The notes: a model not told the origin generated them from the sequence alone. 64,000 bases of DNA from Flavobacterium sp. J49 (GCF_011742145.1 NZ_JAAQQU010000104.1:267938-331937), one strand, 5' to 3'; positions 51,498 to 60,499 are shown, counted from the first letter of the stretch. Numbers and translations are program-made.

Positions 51498-51934
51498 TAT
51501 TCTTTTTCTTTGGCCAAAGCTACTATTTTATTGACTAATTTTTCTATTTCCTTAGGCGGAAAACCGTGGTCAAAATCGGTGGTTACATAATCTTGGTTTT
51601 GATAGCGTATTTTTACATTCGCAATCGCTGCACCGTCATAAAATCGTTTTTGAGTTGGGTCTTTTAACTTCGGAATTTCCTCCAAATTAATTTTGGCGAA
51701 AGCAGACACTAACTCCTTCCAATCAGCATCCGAAATCTTAATTTCTTCCGGCAAAGCACCTTCATTTCGGTCTCTTGAAATGGTTGCTTTTTGATTGATG
51801 ATGACAATTTTTTGGTAAAACCCACGAGTATTCGCTGTGTATTGAATCGTGGTGTTGGTCAAATCGTTTTGCGCTTCATTGGTACAACTTTTTCCGAGGA
51901 AAATCGTTAGTAAAATCATGGTAATTGTTTTCAT
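51497..51934 (-). CDS. Small lipoprotein between sufS and sufE
   Basis: The product is 145 aa. The lipoprotein signal is MKTITMILLTIFLGKSC. The mature part begins TNEAQNDLTNTTIQYTANTRGFYQ and has a short beta-rich body. No known family is recognised. It follows sufS by 12 bp and overlaps sufE by one base, so it travels with the suf genes, though its envelope location is odd for a cytosolic pathway. It may be a passenger. Confidence 0.8.
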   Translation of the reverse strand: MKTITMILLTIFLGKSCTNEAQNDLTNTTIQYTANTRGFYQKIVIINQKATISRDRNEGALPEEIKISDADWKELVSAFAKINLEEIPKLKDPTQKRFYDGAAIANVKIRYQNQDYVTTDFDHGFPPKEIEKLVNKIVALAKEKE

Positions 51935-51946
51935 CTGTCTTTGTTT

Positions 51947-53161
51947 TTAAGATAACATCGCTTTAGCTTTTTTTACCGCTTCGACCATGGTGTCTATTTC
52001 TTCTTTGGTATTGTAAAAAGCAAAACTCGCTCTTATGGTTCCCGGAATGTTGAAATAATCCATAATCGGCTGGGCGCAATGATGTCCGGTGCGCACCGCT
52101 ATACCAAGCTTATCGATAATTGTGCCAATGTCATACGGATGAATGCCATCGATGTTAAACGAAATTACGGAAGTTTTTGCTGCCGCGGTACCGAAAATTT
52201 TCAATCCTTCGATTTCCAGTAATTTTTCGGTGGCATATTCCAGTAATTCGTGTTCGTATTTTGCGATGTTGTCAAAACCAATTTGATTCAAATAATCAAT
52301 CGCGGTTCCGAGTACTATTCCGTCTGCAATATTGGGCGTTCCGGCTTCAAATTTGTGTGGTAAGTCGGCATAAGTCGTTTTTTCGAAAGTGACTGTGGCA
52401 ATCATTTCACCGCCGCCTTGGTATGGTGGTAATTTGCGCAACCATTCTTCTTTTCCATAAAGGATTCCGATGCCGGTTGGACCACAAATTTTATGTCCGG
52501 AAAACACATAAAAATCACAATCTAAAGCTTGAACATCCGGTTTTAGATGCGGTGTAGCCTGCGCGCCATCGATTAAAATCGCTGCTCCAACTTCATGTGC
52601 TTTGTCAATCATGTATTGGATTGGGTTGATGGTACCCAAAGCATTTGAAATATGATTTACCGTTACGATTTTGGTTTTGTTTGAAAGTAATTTATCATAT
52701 TCCGACATCATCAATTCGCCTTTTTCATTCATCGGAATGACTTTTAAAGTCGCGCCGGTTCTTTCGCATAACATTTGCCAAGGCACAATGTTGCTGTGGT
52801 GTTCTAAGGCGGAAACCAAAACCTCATCACTTGGTTTTAAAAAGGCCGCAAAACCGTTGGCAACGGCATTAATCCCGTGAGTGGTTCCCGAAGTAAAAAT
52901 GATTTCGTGTGCGTGTTTGGCGTTGATATGATTTTGAATTTTACCACGAGAAACTTCATACGCATCTGTCGCTAATTGGCTCAAGGTATGCACACCGCGG
53001 TGAATGTTGGCATTAATTTCTTGGTAATATTGGGATATCGCATCGATAACCACTTGTGGTTTTTGCGAAGTTGCGCCGTTATCAAAATAGACGAGTGGTT
53101 TGCCATTGACTTTTTGGGAAAGTATCGGAAAATCAGCTCTGATTTTTTGGATGTCTAACAT
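51947..53161 (-). CDS. sufS: SufS, class II cysteine desulfurase
   Basis: The product is 404 aa. PLP Lys224 lies in FYVFSGHKICGPTGIG and catalytic Cys362 in RTGHHCAQPIM. The N terminus IRADFPILSQKVNGKPLVYFDNGATSQKP is the SufS signature. It removes sulfur from Cys for cluster assembly, with SufE as acceptor. It starts the second half of the suf run, after the serine hydrolase insertion. The 229 bp before it hold two Bacteroidota intergenic repeats. Confidence 0.97.
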   Translation of the reverse strand: MLDIQKIRADFPILSQKVNGKPLVYFDNGATSQKPQVVIDAISQYYQEINANIHRGVHTLSQLATDAYEVSRGKIQNHINAKHAHEIIFTSGTTHGINAVANGFAAFLKPSDEVLVSALEHHSNIVPWQMLCERTGATLKVIPMNEKGELMMSEYDKLLSNKTKIVTVNHISNALGTINPIQYMIDKAHEVGAAILIDGAQATPHLKPDVQALDCDFYVFSGHKICGPTGIGILYGKEEWLRKLPPYQGGGEMIATVTFEKTTYADLPHKFEAGTPNIADGIVLGTAIDYLNQIGFDNIAKYEHELLEYATEKLLEIEGLKIFGTAAAKTSVISFNIDGIHPYDIGTIIDKLGIAVRTGHHCAQPIMDYFNIPGTIRASFAFYNTKEEIDTMVEAVKKAKAMLS

Positions 53162-53215
53162 GGTATTATTTAGAAAAATTCTAAATACAAAAGTAGAAAA
53201 ATTGAAGTGGAAAAA

Positions 53216-53232
53216 GCCACGAATTCACGAAT
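53216..53232. repeat. Short intergenic element GCCACGAATTCACGAAT
   Basis: A direct repeat of CACGAATT-type words lies 5' of sufS. I recall the same words as common between genes in Flavobacteriaceae. No function is known from the sequence. Confidence 0.5.
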
Positions 53233-53261
53233 ATTTATGATTTGTTATCGGATTATTTTTG

Positions 53262-53336
53262 AACCACAAAAGGCACAAGAGTTTTCAAAAGACACAAAGG
53301 TTTTGTGCCTTTGTTATCTTTGTTTCTTTTGTGGTT
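53262..53336. repeat. Interrupted palindrome rich in CACAAAG words
   Basis: AACCACAAAAG (53262-53272) and CTTTTGTGGTT (53326-53336) are an 11-bp perfect inverted pair. Inside are GGCACAA and TTTTGTGCC, a second pair. It lies between divergent sufS and the serine hydrolase and may hold their promoters or be a mobile remnant. Confidence 0.75.
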
Positions 53337-53390
53337 AACTCATATTCAAACAATGTTTTATTTTTATAAATTGCTTCAAAATTAATTTCC

Positions 53391-54743
53391 ATGAAAAAAT
53401 TTCTCAAAATCTTTGCTGTTGTTCTACTGATTGTCTTCGTTTATCTGCGGATTGAAATCTATCCGCAACTCGATTTGATATCGGGTTTTTCGGCCAAGAG
53501 TGTGGCTTCCGGACATTTTATTGATGGCAGAAGTTTAGAAACCATTCAGAAAGGCGACAATGACATCGACAAAGTCGATTGGGCGACCAATGCAATAGAT
53601 GAAAACGGAAAGTTTGCCATATCCAAAGTCTATGGTTTAAAAACCCGCAAAGCCATTTACCGTGAAGGTTTGGGCGTCACTTTAATCAATGATGATTTTG
53701 ATGTTGACAAGCCTTATAACGTTCCTAAGCGAACTGTTTTAAAAAACGATTTGCCTTATCCTTACGGGAATAACAACCCGGTTGATACCACTTTTGCCAA
53801 TATTGATTACAACAAACTGCAGAAAGCGGTGGAAAGTGTGTTTGACAAAGAAGATCAAAAAACCAAGCGAACCCGTTCTGTTGTTGTATTGTACAAAGGG
53901 TATTTAGTGGGCGAAAAATATGCGCCGGGTTTTACCGAAACTTCTAAAATTTTGGGTTGGTCAATGACCAAAAGTTTGACGGCTACGTATTTCGGAATAT
54001 TGCAAAAACAAGGCAAAATCGACATCATGAAACCGGCTCCGATTGCAGAATGGCAAAATGACGAACGCAAAAATATCACGATAAATGATTTGTTGCACAT
54101 GAACTCCGGTTTAGAATGGGAAGAAGATTACGGTAAGATTTCCGATGTGACTAAAATGCTCTTTATTTCAGAAGACATGACACAACCGCAAATTGACAAA
54201 CCTTTGGTGGGCAAACCGAATAATTCCTGGAATTACTCCTCGGGAACGACCAATTTATTGTCCGGAATATTGAGAAAGCAATTCAAAACACACCAGGAAT
54301 ACTTAGATTTTTGGTACAGCAGCTTATTGGACAAAATCGGTATGAACTCGGCTTTAGTGGAAGTTGATATGGCCGGGAATTTTGTGGGTTCGTCTTATGG
54401 TTGGGCCACAACGCGTGATTGGGCGAAGTTTGGATTGCTTTATTTGAACGAAGGAAAATGGAATGGCGAACAATTATTTGATGCGAGTTGGGCCAAATAC
54501 GTTGCCACGCCTACGAATGGTTCTAACGGACAATATGGTGCTCATTTTTGGTTAAACGCCGGTGGCAAATATCCTGATGTGCCGAGAGATTTATACCATT
54601 GCAGCGGTTACCAAGGGCAAATGGTGTTCATCATTCCGTCAATGGATTTAGTGGTAGTGCGTATGGGATTGAATGAAGGTTTGGATTATAATGCTTTTTT
54701 GAGGGATATTATTGAGAGTTTGGAGAAAGACAACAAGAACTAA
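53391..54743 (+). CDS. Beta-lactamase class C-like serine hydrolase
   Basis: The product is 450 aa. An N-terminal membrane anchor (LKIFAVVLLIVFVYLRI) is followed by an ~130-residue region, then the serine beta-lactamase fold: Ser191 and Lys194 in GWSMTKSLTA, Tyr in NYSSGTTNLLSG, and HCSGYQGQ near the C terminus. These proteins are esterases or DD-peptidases rather than true beta-lactamases. It is transcribed against the suf genes and splits them, with a repeat on each side. That position suggests an insertion of the gene or of the segment. Confidence 0.93.
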   Translation: MKKFLKIFAVVLLIVFVYLRIEIYPQLDLISGFSAKSVASGHFIDGRSLETIQKGDNDIDKVDWATNAIDENGKFAISKVYGLKTRKAIYREGLGVTLINDDFDVDKPYNVPKRTVLKNDLPYPYGNNNPVDTTFANIDYNKLQKAVESVFDKEDQKTKRTRSVVVLYKGYLVGEKYAPGFTETSKILGWSMTKSLTATYFGILQKQGKIDIMKPAPIAEWQNDERKNITINDLLHMNSGLEWEEDYGKISDVTKMLFISEDMTQPQIDKPLVGKPNNSWNYSSGTTNLLSGILRKQFKTHQEYLDFWYSSLLDKIGMNSALVEVDMAGNFVGSSYGWATTRDWAKFGLLYLNEGKWNGEQLFDASWAKYVATPTNGSNGQYGAHFWLNAGGKYPDVPRDLYHCSGYQGQMVFIIPSMDLVVVRMGLNEGLDYNAFLRDIIESLEKDNKN

Positions 54744-54757
54744 AAAGGCTAATCCTT

Positions 54758-54886
54758 TAGCCCCGATTGTAATGAAAATAAAAAAGGCTTCCTGATTGGG
54801 AAGCCTTTTTTATTGTAGTGAAAGCGGTAACCTGCCTACCGGCAGGCAGGCACGGACACCAAAAATGCCCAAGCCGTTCGCTTCTA
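54758..54886. repeat. Dispersed flavobacterial repeat, copy 5, with embedded bidirectional terminator
   Basis: It begins TTTAGCCCCGATTGTAATG, has a 13-bp stem AAAAAAGGCTTCC/GGAAGCCTTTTTT (54780-54811), continues ATTGTAGTGAAAGCGG, contains CCTGCCTACCGGCAGGCAGG (54831-54850) and ends CAAGCCGTTCGCTTCTAA. The frame matches copy 4. It sits between the convergent serine hydrolase and sufD, and the stem with its A/T flanks can end transcription both ways. Confidence 0.88.
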
Positions 54887-54890
54887 ATTT

Positions 54891-56207
54891 TTATAAATCA
54901 AACCCTAAATTCACGCCCAATTTCATGGCGATGATTTTGGTAATGCGTTTTTTTAATTCCGGGATTTTGATGCTTTCGATGACTTCGTTGGAGAATGCGT
55001 ACATCAACAAGGCTTTCGCTTCTTTTTTAGGAATCCCGCGTTGTTGCATGTAGAACATGGCCGTTTCGTCTAATTGTCCGATAGTACAACCGTGCGAACA
55101 TTTTACGTCATCGGCAAAGATTTCCAATTGCGGTTTAGCGTTGATGGTTGCTTTATCGCCCAATAAAATGTTGTTGTTTTGTTGGAACGCATCGGTTTTT
55201 TGGGCTTCTTTTTCCACGTAGATTTTACCGTTGAAAACACCTGTTGAACTTCCTGCCAAGATGGTTTTGTAATTCTGGTGGCTTTCGCAGTTTGGTGTCG
55301 CATGATTTACTAAAGTGTAATGATCAACATGTTGTTTGTCGCCAATGATGGTAATGCCTTTTAAAGTTGAATCGATTCTTTCGCCAAAATGGTAGAAATT
55401 CAGGTTGTTTCTGGTGATGTTGCCACCAAAAGAAAAGGTGTGCACCGAAACCCTGCTTTCTTGTTTTTGGGAAATATAAGTGTTGTCAATCAGGTTAGCT
55501 GATTGCAAGTCGTTTTGAATTTTATAGTAATCAACGATGGCGCGTTTTTGGGCGAAAATCTCTGTAACTGAATTCGTCAGCACAGGATTTTCGTTTAAAC
55601 TTTGGTGTCTTTCAATGATTTGAACGTGGGCATTTTCACCAACGATGACTAAATTTCTTGGTTGTAACATCAAAGCGTCTTCTTGCCCTGTCGAAAAATA
55701 AATGATTTCAATGGGTTTCTCCACCACTTTGCTTTTCGGAATGTTGATGTAGGCACCTTCATTGGCAAAAGCCGTATTCAAAGACGTCAAACTTTCCTCT
55801 TTGCTCGCAATTTTATTGAAATACTCATCAATAATCATTTTGTATTTCGGCTTGTTTAAGGCCGATGACATTAAGCAAACATCCAACCCATCATGCGTAG
55901 TCGCCGATAAAAATGAAGTGAATTTTCCATCCACAAAAATCACTTTGTGGGTGTCGATTTCGTGTAAAAAATATTTTTTTACCTCAGCAAATTCAATTGC
56001 ATTTTCGTGCTTCGGGAATACCGAATAGTCATTTTTTAAGATGGCAGACAGCGAAGTATATTTCCAAGCTTCCTCTTTTTTGGTTGGGAAACCTTTGTTT
56101 TCAAAGTTTTTTATGGCTGAAGTACGCACGTCATGCAATTCCGAATGAACATCAATATGTTCTTCGAAAGCCATGAAGGAAGAGATTAATTTTTCTTTTA
56201 ATTCCAT
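54891..56207 (-). CDS. sufD: SufD, Fe-S scaffold subunit
   Basis: The product is 438 aa. It has the SufBD C-terminal core: HTFSFGGNITRNNLNFYHFGERIDSTLKGITIIGDKQHVDHYTLVNHATPNCESHQNYKTIL..., FADDVKCSHGCTIGQLDE and AKALLMYAFSNEVIESI. The N-terminal part (residues 1-100) includes GFPTKKEEAWKYTSL. It forms the SufBC2D scaffold. It follows sufC by 74 bp; the gap holds GTTGTCAGT-type repeats. Confidence 0.96.
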   Translation of the reverse strand: MELKEKLISSFMAFEEHIDVHSELHDVRTSAIKNFENKGFPTKKEEAWKYTSLSAILKNDYSVFPKHENAIEFAEVKKYFLHEIDTHKVIFVDGKFTSFLSATTHDGLDVCLMSSALNKPKYKMIIDEYFNKIASKEESLTSLNTAFANEGAYINIPKSKVVEKPIEIIYFSTGQEDALMLQPRNLVIVGENAHVQIIERHQSLNENPVLTNSVTEIFAQKRAIVDYYKIQNDLQSANLIDNTYISQKQESRVSVHTFSFGGNITRNNLNFYHFGERIDSTLKGITIIGDKQHVDHYTLVNHATPNCESHQNYKTILAGSSTGVFNGKIYVEKEAQKTDAFQQNNNILLGDKATINAKPQLEIFADDVKCSHGCTIGQLDETAMFYMQQRGIPKKEAKALLMYAFSNEVIESIKIPELKKRITKIIAMKLGVNLGFDL

Positions 56208-56281
56208 ATTTTTTGTTGTCGGTTGTCAGTTGTCAGTAGTCGGTTAATTTTTTAACGGAGAACAGATAACGGAGAACTTTT

Positions 56282-57034
56282 TTAAGCTTCTTGCTCTTGT
56301 TTAATCCAGTCGTATCCTTTTTCTTCTAATTCAAGCGCTAAAGAAGCGTCACCCGATTTTACAATCTTTCCGTCCATTAAAACGTGAACGAAATCTGGAA
56401 TGATATAATCTAACAAACGTTGGTAGTGGGTGATGACCAACACCGCGTTGTTTTCATTTTTCAATTTGTTTACACCGTTGGCCACAATTCGAAGCGCATC
56501 AATATCCAAACCTGAATCGGTTTCGTCAAGGATGGCTAATTTCGGCTCCAACATCGCCATTTGGAAAATCTCGTTGCGTTTCTTTTCTCCACCCGAAAAA
56601 CCTTCGTTTAGCGAGCGTGATAAAAACTTGCGGTCGATTTCTAATAATTCTGATTTCTCACGAATTAGTTTCAACATTTCGTTGGCCGGCATTTCCTCTT
56701 TTCCGTTGGCTTTGCGGCTTTCGTTGATGGCGGTTTTCATAAAGTTGGTCACCGAAACACCCGGAATTTCGACCGGATATTGGAACGACAAGAAAACGCC
56801 TTTGTGCGCTCTTTCTTCGGGCGCTAATTCTGAAATATCTTCGCCTTCCAACAAGATTTCGCCTTCGGTTACTTCGTAATTCTCATTACCGGCAATAATG
56901 GAAGAAAGTGTACTTTTCCCGGCACCGTTTGGTCCCATGATGGCGTGAACTTCTCCTGCTTTTATTTCAAGATTGATTCCTTTTAATATTTCTTTGTCTT
57001 CAACACTTGCGTGTAAGTTTGTTATTTGTAACAT
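56282..57034 (-). CDS. sufC: SufC ATPase
   Basis: The product is 250 aa. Walker A GPNGAGKS lies at residues 34-41, the signature region in [17 protein letters not shown], Walker B in [16 protein letters not shown], and the switch His in [11 protein letters not shown]. It powers the SufBC2D scaffold. It follows sufB by 31 bp. Confidence 0.97.
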   Translation of the reverse strand: MLQITNLHASVEDKEILKGINLEIKAGEVHAIMGPNGAGKSTLSSIIAGNENYEVTEGEILLEGEDISELAPEERAHKGVFLSFQYPVEIPGVSVTNFMKTAINESRKANGKEEMPANEMLKLIREKSELLEIDRKFLSRSLNEGFSGGEKKRNEIFQMAMLEPKLAILDETDSGLDIDALRIVANGVNKLKNENNAVLVITHYQRLLDYIIPDFVHVLMDGKIVKSGDASLALELEEKGYDWIKQEQEA

Positions 57035-57065
57035 TTTTCGAATGTGTTTTTATTCTGATTTATGA

Positions 57066-58514
57066 TTATCCAACGCTTCCTTCCAGCGAAATTTCCAATA
57101 ATTTCTGAGCTTCCACCGCAAATTCCATTGGCAACTTGTTCAATACATCTTTGCTGAAACCGTTTACGATTAACGCAATGGCTTTTTCGGTTGGAATTCC
57201 TCTTTGATTACAATAGAACACTTGGTCTTCTCCAATTTTAGAAGTTGTGGCTTCGTGTTCGATTTTGGCAGAAGAATTTTTACTTTCGATATACGGAAAA
57301 GTATGTGCGCCGCAATTATTGCCCATCAACAAAGAATCACATTGCGAAAAGTTACGAGCGTTTTCAGCTCTGGCACCAATTTGCACCAAACCTCTATAAC
57401 TGTTTTGTGATTTTCCGGCAGAAATTCCTTTGGAAATGATAGTTGATCGGGTGTTTTTACCCAAATGAATCATCTTGGTTCCGGTATCAGCTTGTTGGAA
57501 ATTATTGGTTACGGCTATTGAGTAAAATTCGCCGATTGAATTATCGCCTTTCAAAATTACTGAAGGATATTTCCAAGTGATGGCCGAGCCGGTTTCGACT
57601 TGTGTCCACGAAATTTTTGCGTTTTTCTCGCAGAACCCTCTTTTGGTTACAAAGTTGAAAACGCCGCCTTTGCCTTCTTTATTGCCCGGATACCAGTTTT
57701 GAACGGTAGAATATTTAATTTCGGCATCATCAAGTGCAATTAGCTCGACTACTGCAGCGTGTAATTGATTTTCGTCCCGACTTGGTGCTGTACAACCTTC
57801 GAGGTACGAAACATAACTGCCTTCATCGGCAATCAACAATGTTCTTTCGAACTGACCTGTTCCGGCTTGATTGATACGGAAATACGTTGATAATTCCATC
57901 GGACAACGAACGCCTTTTGGGATATAACAAAAACTTCCGTCAGAGAAAACGGCTGAATTTAAGGCCGCATAAAAATTGTCTCTTTGTGGTACAACCGTTC
58001 CTAAATATTTTTGAACCAATTCAGGATGTTCTTTAATTGCTTCCGAAATGGAGCAGAAAATAATCCCTTTTTCGTTTAAGGTTTTTTTAAAGGTCGTCGC
58101 CACAGAAACAGAATCAACCACAATATCCATCGCGATATTGTTCATTTTTTTCTGTTCGTCAAGCGAGATGCCCAGTTTTTTGTACATCGCCAAAAGTTCA
58201 GGATCAACGTCGTCTAAGGTTTTATTGGGGTCCGCTTTTTTAGGTGCCGAATAATATGATATTGCTTGAAAATCGGGTTTTTCATAATTCACATTTGCCC
58301 AATCCGGTTCAATCATTTCCTGCCAAGCGCGAAACGCTTCAAGGCGCCAATCGGTCATCCATTGCGGCTCTTCTTTTTTCAAAGAAATGGCGCGAACGAT
58401 GTCTTCATTTAGCCCAATGGGAAACGTCTCCGACTCTAAATCAGTATAGAAACCGTATTCGTATTCTTTATTTTCGAGTTCGACTTTTAAGTCGTCTTCT
58501 GTGTATTTTGCCAT
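57066..58514 (-). CDS. sufB: SufB, Fe-S scaffold subunit
   Basis: The product is 482 aa, the usual SufB length. Motifs include [117 protein letters not shown] and [49 protein letters not shown]. It receives sulfur and builds the cluster with SufC and SufD. The gap to sufA is 9 bp, so they are cotranscribed. Confidence 0.97.
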   Translation of the reverse strand: MAKYTEDDLKVELENKEYEYGFYTDLESETFPIGLNEDIVRAISLKKEEPQWMTDWRLEAFRAWQEMIEPDWANVNYEKPDFQAISYYSAPKKADPNKTLDDVDPELLAMYKKLGISLDEQKKMNNIAMDIVVDSVSVATTFKKTLNEKGIIFCSISEAIKEHPELVQKYLGTVVPQRDNFYAALNSAVFSDGSFCYIPKGVRCPMELSTYFRINQAGTGQFERTLLIADEGSYVSYLEGCTAPSRDENQLHAAVVELIALDDAEIKYSTVQNWYPGNKEGKGGVFNFVTKRGFCEKNAKISWTQVETGSAITWKYPSVILKGDNSIGEFYSIAVTNNFQQADTGTKMIHLGKNTRSTIISKGISAGKSQNSYRGLVQIGARAENARNFSQCDSLLMGNNCGAHTFPYIESKNSSAKIEHEATTSKIGEDQVFYCNQRGIPTEKAIALIVNGFSKDVLNKLPMEFAVEAQKLLEISLEGSVG

Positions 58515-58523
58515 AATGTTATT

Positions 58524-58853
58524 CTAAAGTGAGAATGATTCTCCGCATCCGCAAGTTCTTGATGCATTTGGATTGTTAAACACAAATCCTTTTCCGTTCA
58601 ATCCGCCTGAGAACTCTAAAATGGTTCCGGCCAAGTATAAAAATGATTTTTTTTCTACGGCAATTTTAACATGGTTGTCTTCAAAAACCTTGTCGTTTTC
58701 TCCGAGCTCTTTGTCGAATTTTAATTCATACGACAAACCCGAGCAACCACCACTTTTTACGCCTACTCGCACGTAATCTTTGGCAGCGTCAAAACCGTCA
58801 TCTTTCATCATATCGATGATTTTTCTGCTGGCTGTATCTGAAACTTTGATCAT
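58524..58853 (-). CDS. sufA: SufA/IscA-type A-carrier protein
   Basis: The product is 109 aa and begins MIKVSDTASRKIIDMMKDDGFDAAKDYVRVGVKSGGCSGLSYELKFD. The three carrier Cys are present: one in GGCSGLSY and two in the ending SRTCGCGESFSL. It carries iron-sulfur clusters to target proteins. It leads the suf run and is preceded by a -7 box. Confidence 0.96.
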   Translation of the reverse strand: MIKVSDTASRKIIDMMKDDGFDAAKDYVRVGVKSGGCSGLSYELKFDKELGENDKVFEDNHVKIAVEKKSFLYLAGTILEFSGGLNGKGFVFNNPNASRTCGCGESFSL

Positions 58854-58882
58854 GTCTATTTTGATTTTGTCTAAATAAAGGG

Positions 58883-58890
58883 CAAAGTTA
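58883..58890 (-). promoter_or_regulatory. -7 box of the suf cluster
   Basis: On the minus strand this reads TAACTTTG, matching TAnnTTTG. The leader to the sufA ATG is about 23 nt. No IscR- or Fur-like site could be recognised by eye. Confidence 0.5.
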
Positions 58891-59034
58891 ACACATTTAT
58901 CTTTTTTTTCGGCATCTCAAAGCATTTTTATAACTAATTTAAGAATAGAAAAAAATGATTTTGGGGAATTAAAAGCGGCAGATTTTTAGTAATTTGCAAT
59001 CCATTTTCAAGATTAACCGAAGAAAATTCAACAA

Positions 59035-59892
59035 ATGAAGCTATATCCCATTGAAGCCGGCAACTTTAAACTCGACGGCGGCGCCATGTTTGGCGTGGTT
59101 CCTAAAACCATTTGGAACAAAACCAATCCCGCAGACGACAATAATTTAATCGATATTGCCGCAAGATGTCTGCTGATTGAAGACGGCAACCGCCTGATTT
59201 TGATTGATACCGGAATGGGTAATAAACAATCGGAGAAGTTTTTTGGGTATTATTCGCTTTGGGAAAGTCATTCTTTAGATGGTTCTTTGGCGAAATATGG
59301 TTTCCATCGCGATGATGTGACCGATGTTTTTATGACCCATCTGCACTTTGACCATTGTGGAGGTAGCGTAAACTGGAACAAAGACAAAACCGGTTATGAA
59401 GTCGCTTTCAAAAATGCCAAGTTTTGGACTAATGACAACCATTGGGAATGGGCAACGAAACCAAATGCGAGAGAAAAAGCCTCTTTCCTTTCGGAAAATA
59501 TTTTGCCTATGCAAGAGAGTGGACAATTGAATTTTATCCAAAGACCGGAAGGTGATTTTGGGGTTTCAGAGGAATTGGGATTTGGAATTTTCTATGTTGA
59601 TGGTCATACCGAAAAAATGATGATTCCCCATATTCAATACCAAGATAAAACTATTGTTTTTTGTGCCGATTTAATTCCGACGGCCGGACATTTACCGTTG
59701 CCTTATGTAATGGGTTACGACACCCGACCACTTTTGACCATGCCGGAAAAGTCAAAATTTTTACACGCAGCGGTGGAAAATAATTACTATTTGTGGCTGG
59801 AACACGATGCCCATAACCAAATCATCACGGTAGAAAACACGGAAAGAGGCATTAGGTTGAAAGAAATTTTTAAATTAGAGGACATCATATAA
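59035..59892 (+). CDS. MBL-fold metallo-hydrolase
   Basis: The product is 285 aa. The metal-binding motif HLHFDH (His102, His104, Asp106, His107) lies in VFMTHLHFDHCGG. Further ligands are likely His in VDGHTEKMM, Asp in VFCADLIP and His in LEHDAHNQ. It is a single-domain lactonase-like or esterase-like hydrolase (quorum-quenching lactonases and PQS-type proteins share this form). The substrate is unknown. It lies 16 bp before the MarR gene, so the two may be coregulated. Confidence 0.92.
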   Translation: MKLYPIEAGNFKLDGGAMFGVVPKTIWNKTNPADDNNLIDIAARCLLIEDGNRLILIDTGMGNKQSEKFFGYYSLWESHSLDGSLAKYGFHRDDVTDVFMTHLHFDHCGGSVNWNKDKTGYEVAFKNAKFWTNDNHWEWATKPNAREKASFLSENILPMQESGQLNFIQRPEGDFGVSEELGFGIFYVDGHTEKMMIPHIQYQDKTIVFCADLIPTAGHLPLPYVMGYDTRPLLTMPEKSKFLHAAVENNYYLWLEHDAHNQIITVENTERGIRLKEIFKLEDII

Positions 59893-59908
59893 TTTTAAAA
59901 GAATCTGT

Positions 59909-60340
59909 ATGGAATATTTAAAATCTGTAATATTTTACAACATTGAAGGAGCCATAAAAACCTACAGAATGTATGCTCAAAATCAATTGAGAATAAACCA
60001 CCTAAACATTACTATTGACCAATGGTTGGTTTTAAAATGCTTGAGTGAAAATCCAAAAGCAAGCCAAATTGAACTGGCAGAAAAAGTTTTCAAAGACAAT
60101 GCCTCCATCACCCGAATTATAGACTTATTGGTGAAAGCCGAGTTTTTACACCGAGGAATCAATCCCAAGGACCGCAGAAAAACAATTTTAAAAATAACAA
60201 AATCCGGGCAAAAAACATTAGACGATGTATATAAAATTGTCTTGAAAAACAGAGCAAAAGCATTGGAAAACATTTCTCGGGAAGAGATTGAAACGGTCAA
60301 TACAATTCTAAAAAAAATCAGCCATAATTGTAAAAAATAA
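59909..60340 (+). CDS. MarR family transcriptional regulator
   Basis: The product is 143 aa. It is a winged HTH of MarR type: INHLNITIDQWLVLKCLSENPKASQIELAEKVFKDNASITRIIDLLVKAEFLHRGINPKDRRKTILKITKSGQKTLDDVY. MarR dimers bind operators and respond to small ligands. The DRR wing motif is intact. It probably controls the MBL hydrolase gene or itself; no palindrome operator was resolved by eye. Confidence 0.94.
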   Translation: MEYLKSVIFYNIEGAIKTYRMYAQNQLRINHLNITIDQWLVLKCLSENPKASQIELAEKVFKDNASITRIIDLLVKAEFLHRGINPKDRRKTILKITKSGQKTLDDVYKIVLKNRAKALENISREEIETVNTILKKISHNCKK

Positions 60341-60352
60341 CAACTGTTACAC

Positions 60353-60499
60353 ATGGTTACGCAACAAAACCCATTAGTAACCATCGCCAAAAAATCTTAT
60401 AGAATATCCGGTGAAAAAATGCAGTTCCTCAACCTGATAAATTGCATTCCATCACCCGAGACAAAAAAAGATTTTTACCCTAAAATTAAAATCAGATAA
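60353..60499 (+). CDS. Possible short ORF after marR
   Basis: This 48-codon ORF starts MVTQQNPLVTIAKKSYRISG and ends YPKIKIR. It starts 12 bp after the marR stop. It has no signal peptide or known motif. The remaining 461-bp stretch (60341-60801) is otherwise AT-rich. A possible second short ORF (TTG at 60612, 34 codons) holds one hydrophobic segment (LALVLFIFLSIIMY). Neither is confirmed. Confidence 0.25.
   Translation: MVTQQNPLVTIAKKSYRISGEKMQFLNLINCIPSPETKKDFYPKIKIR

Noticed and set aside
54831..54850. GC-rich palindrome as an attachment site
   Set aside because: No integrase, tRNA or direct duplication lies nearby. It is part of the dispersed repeat.
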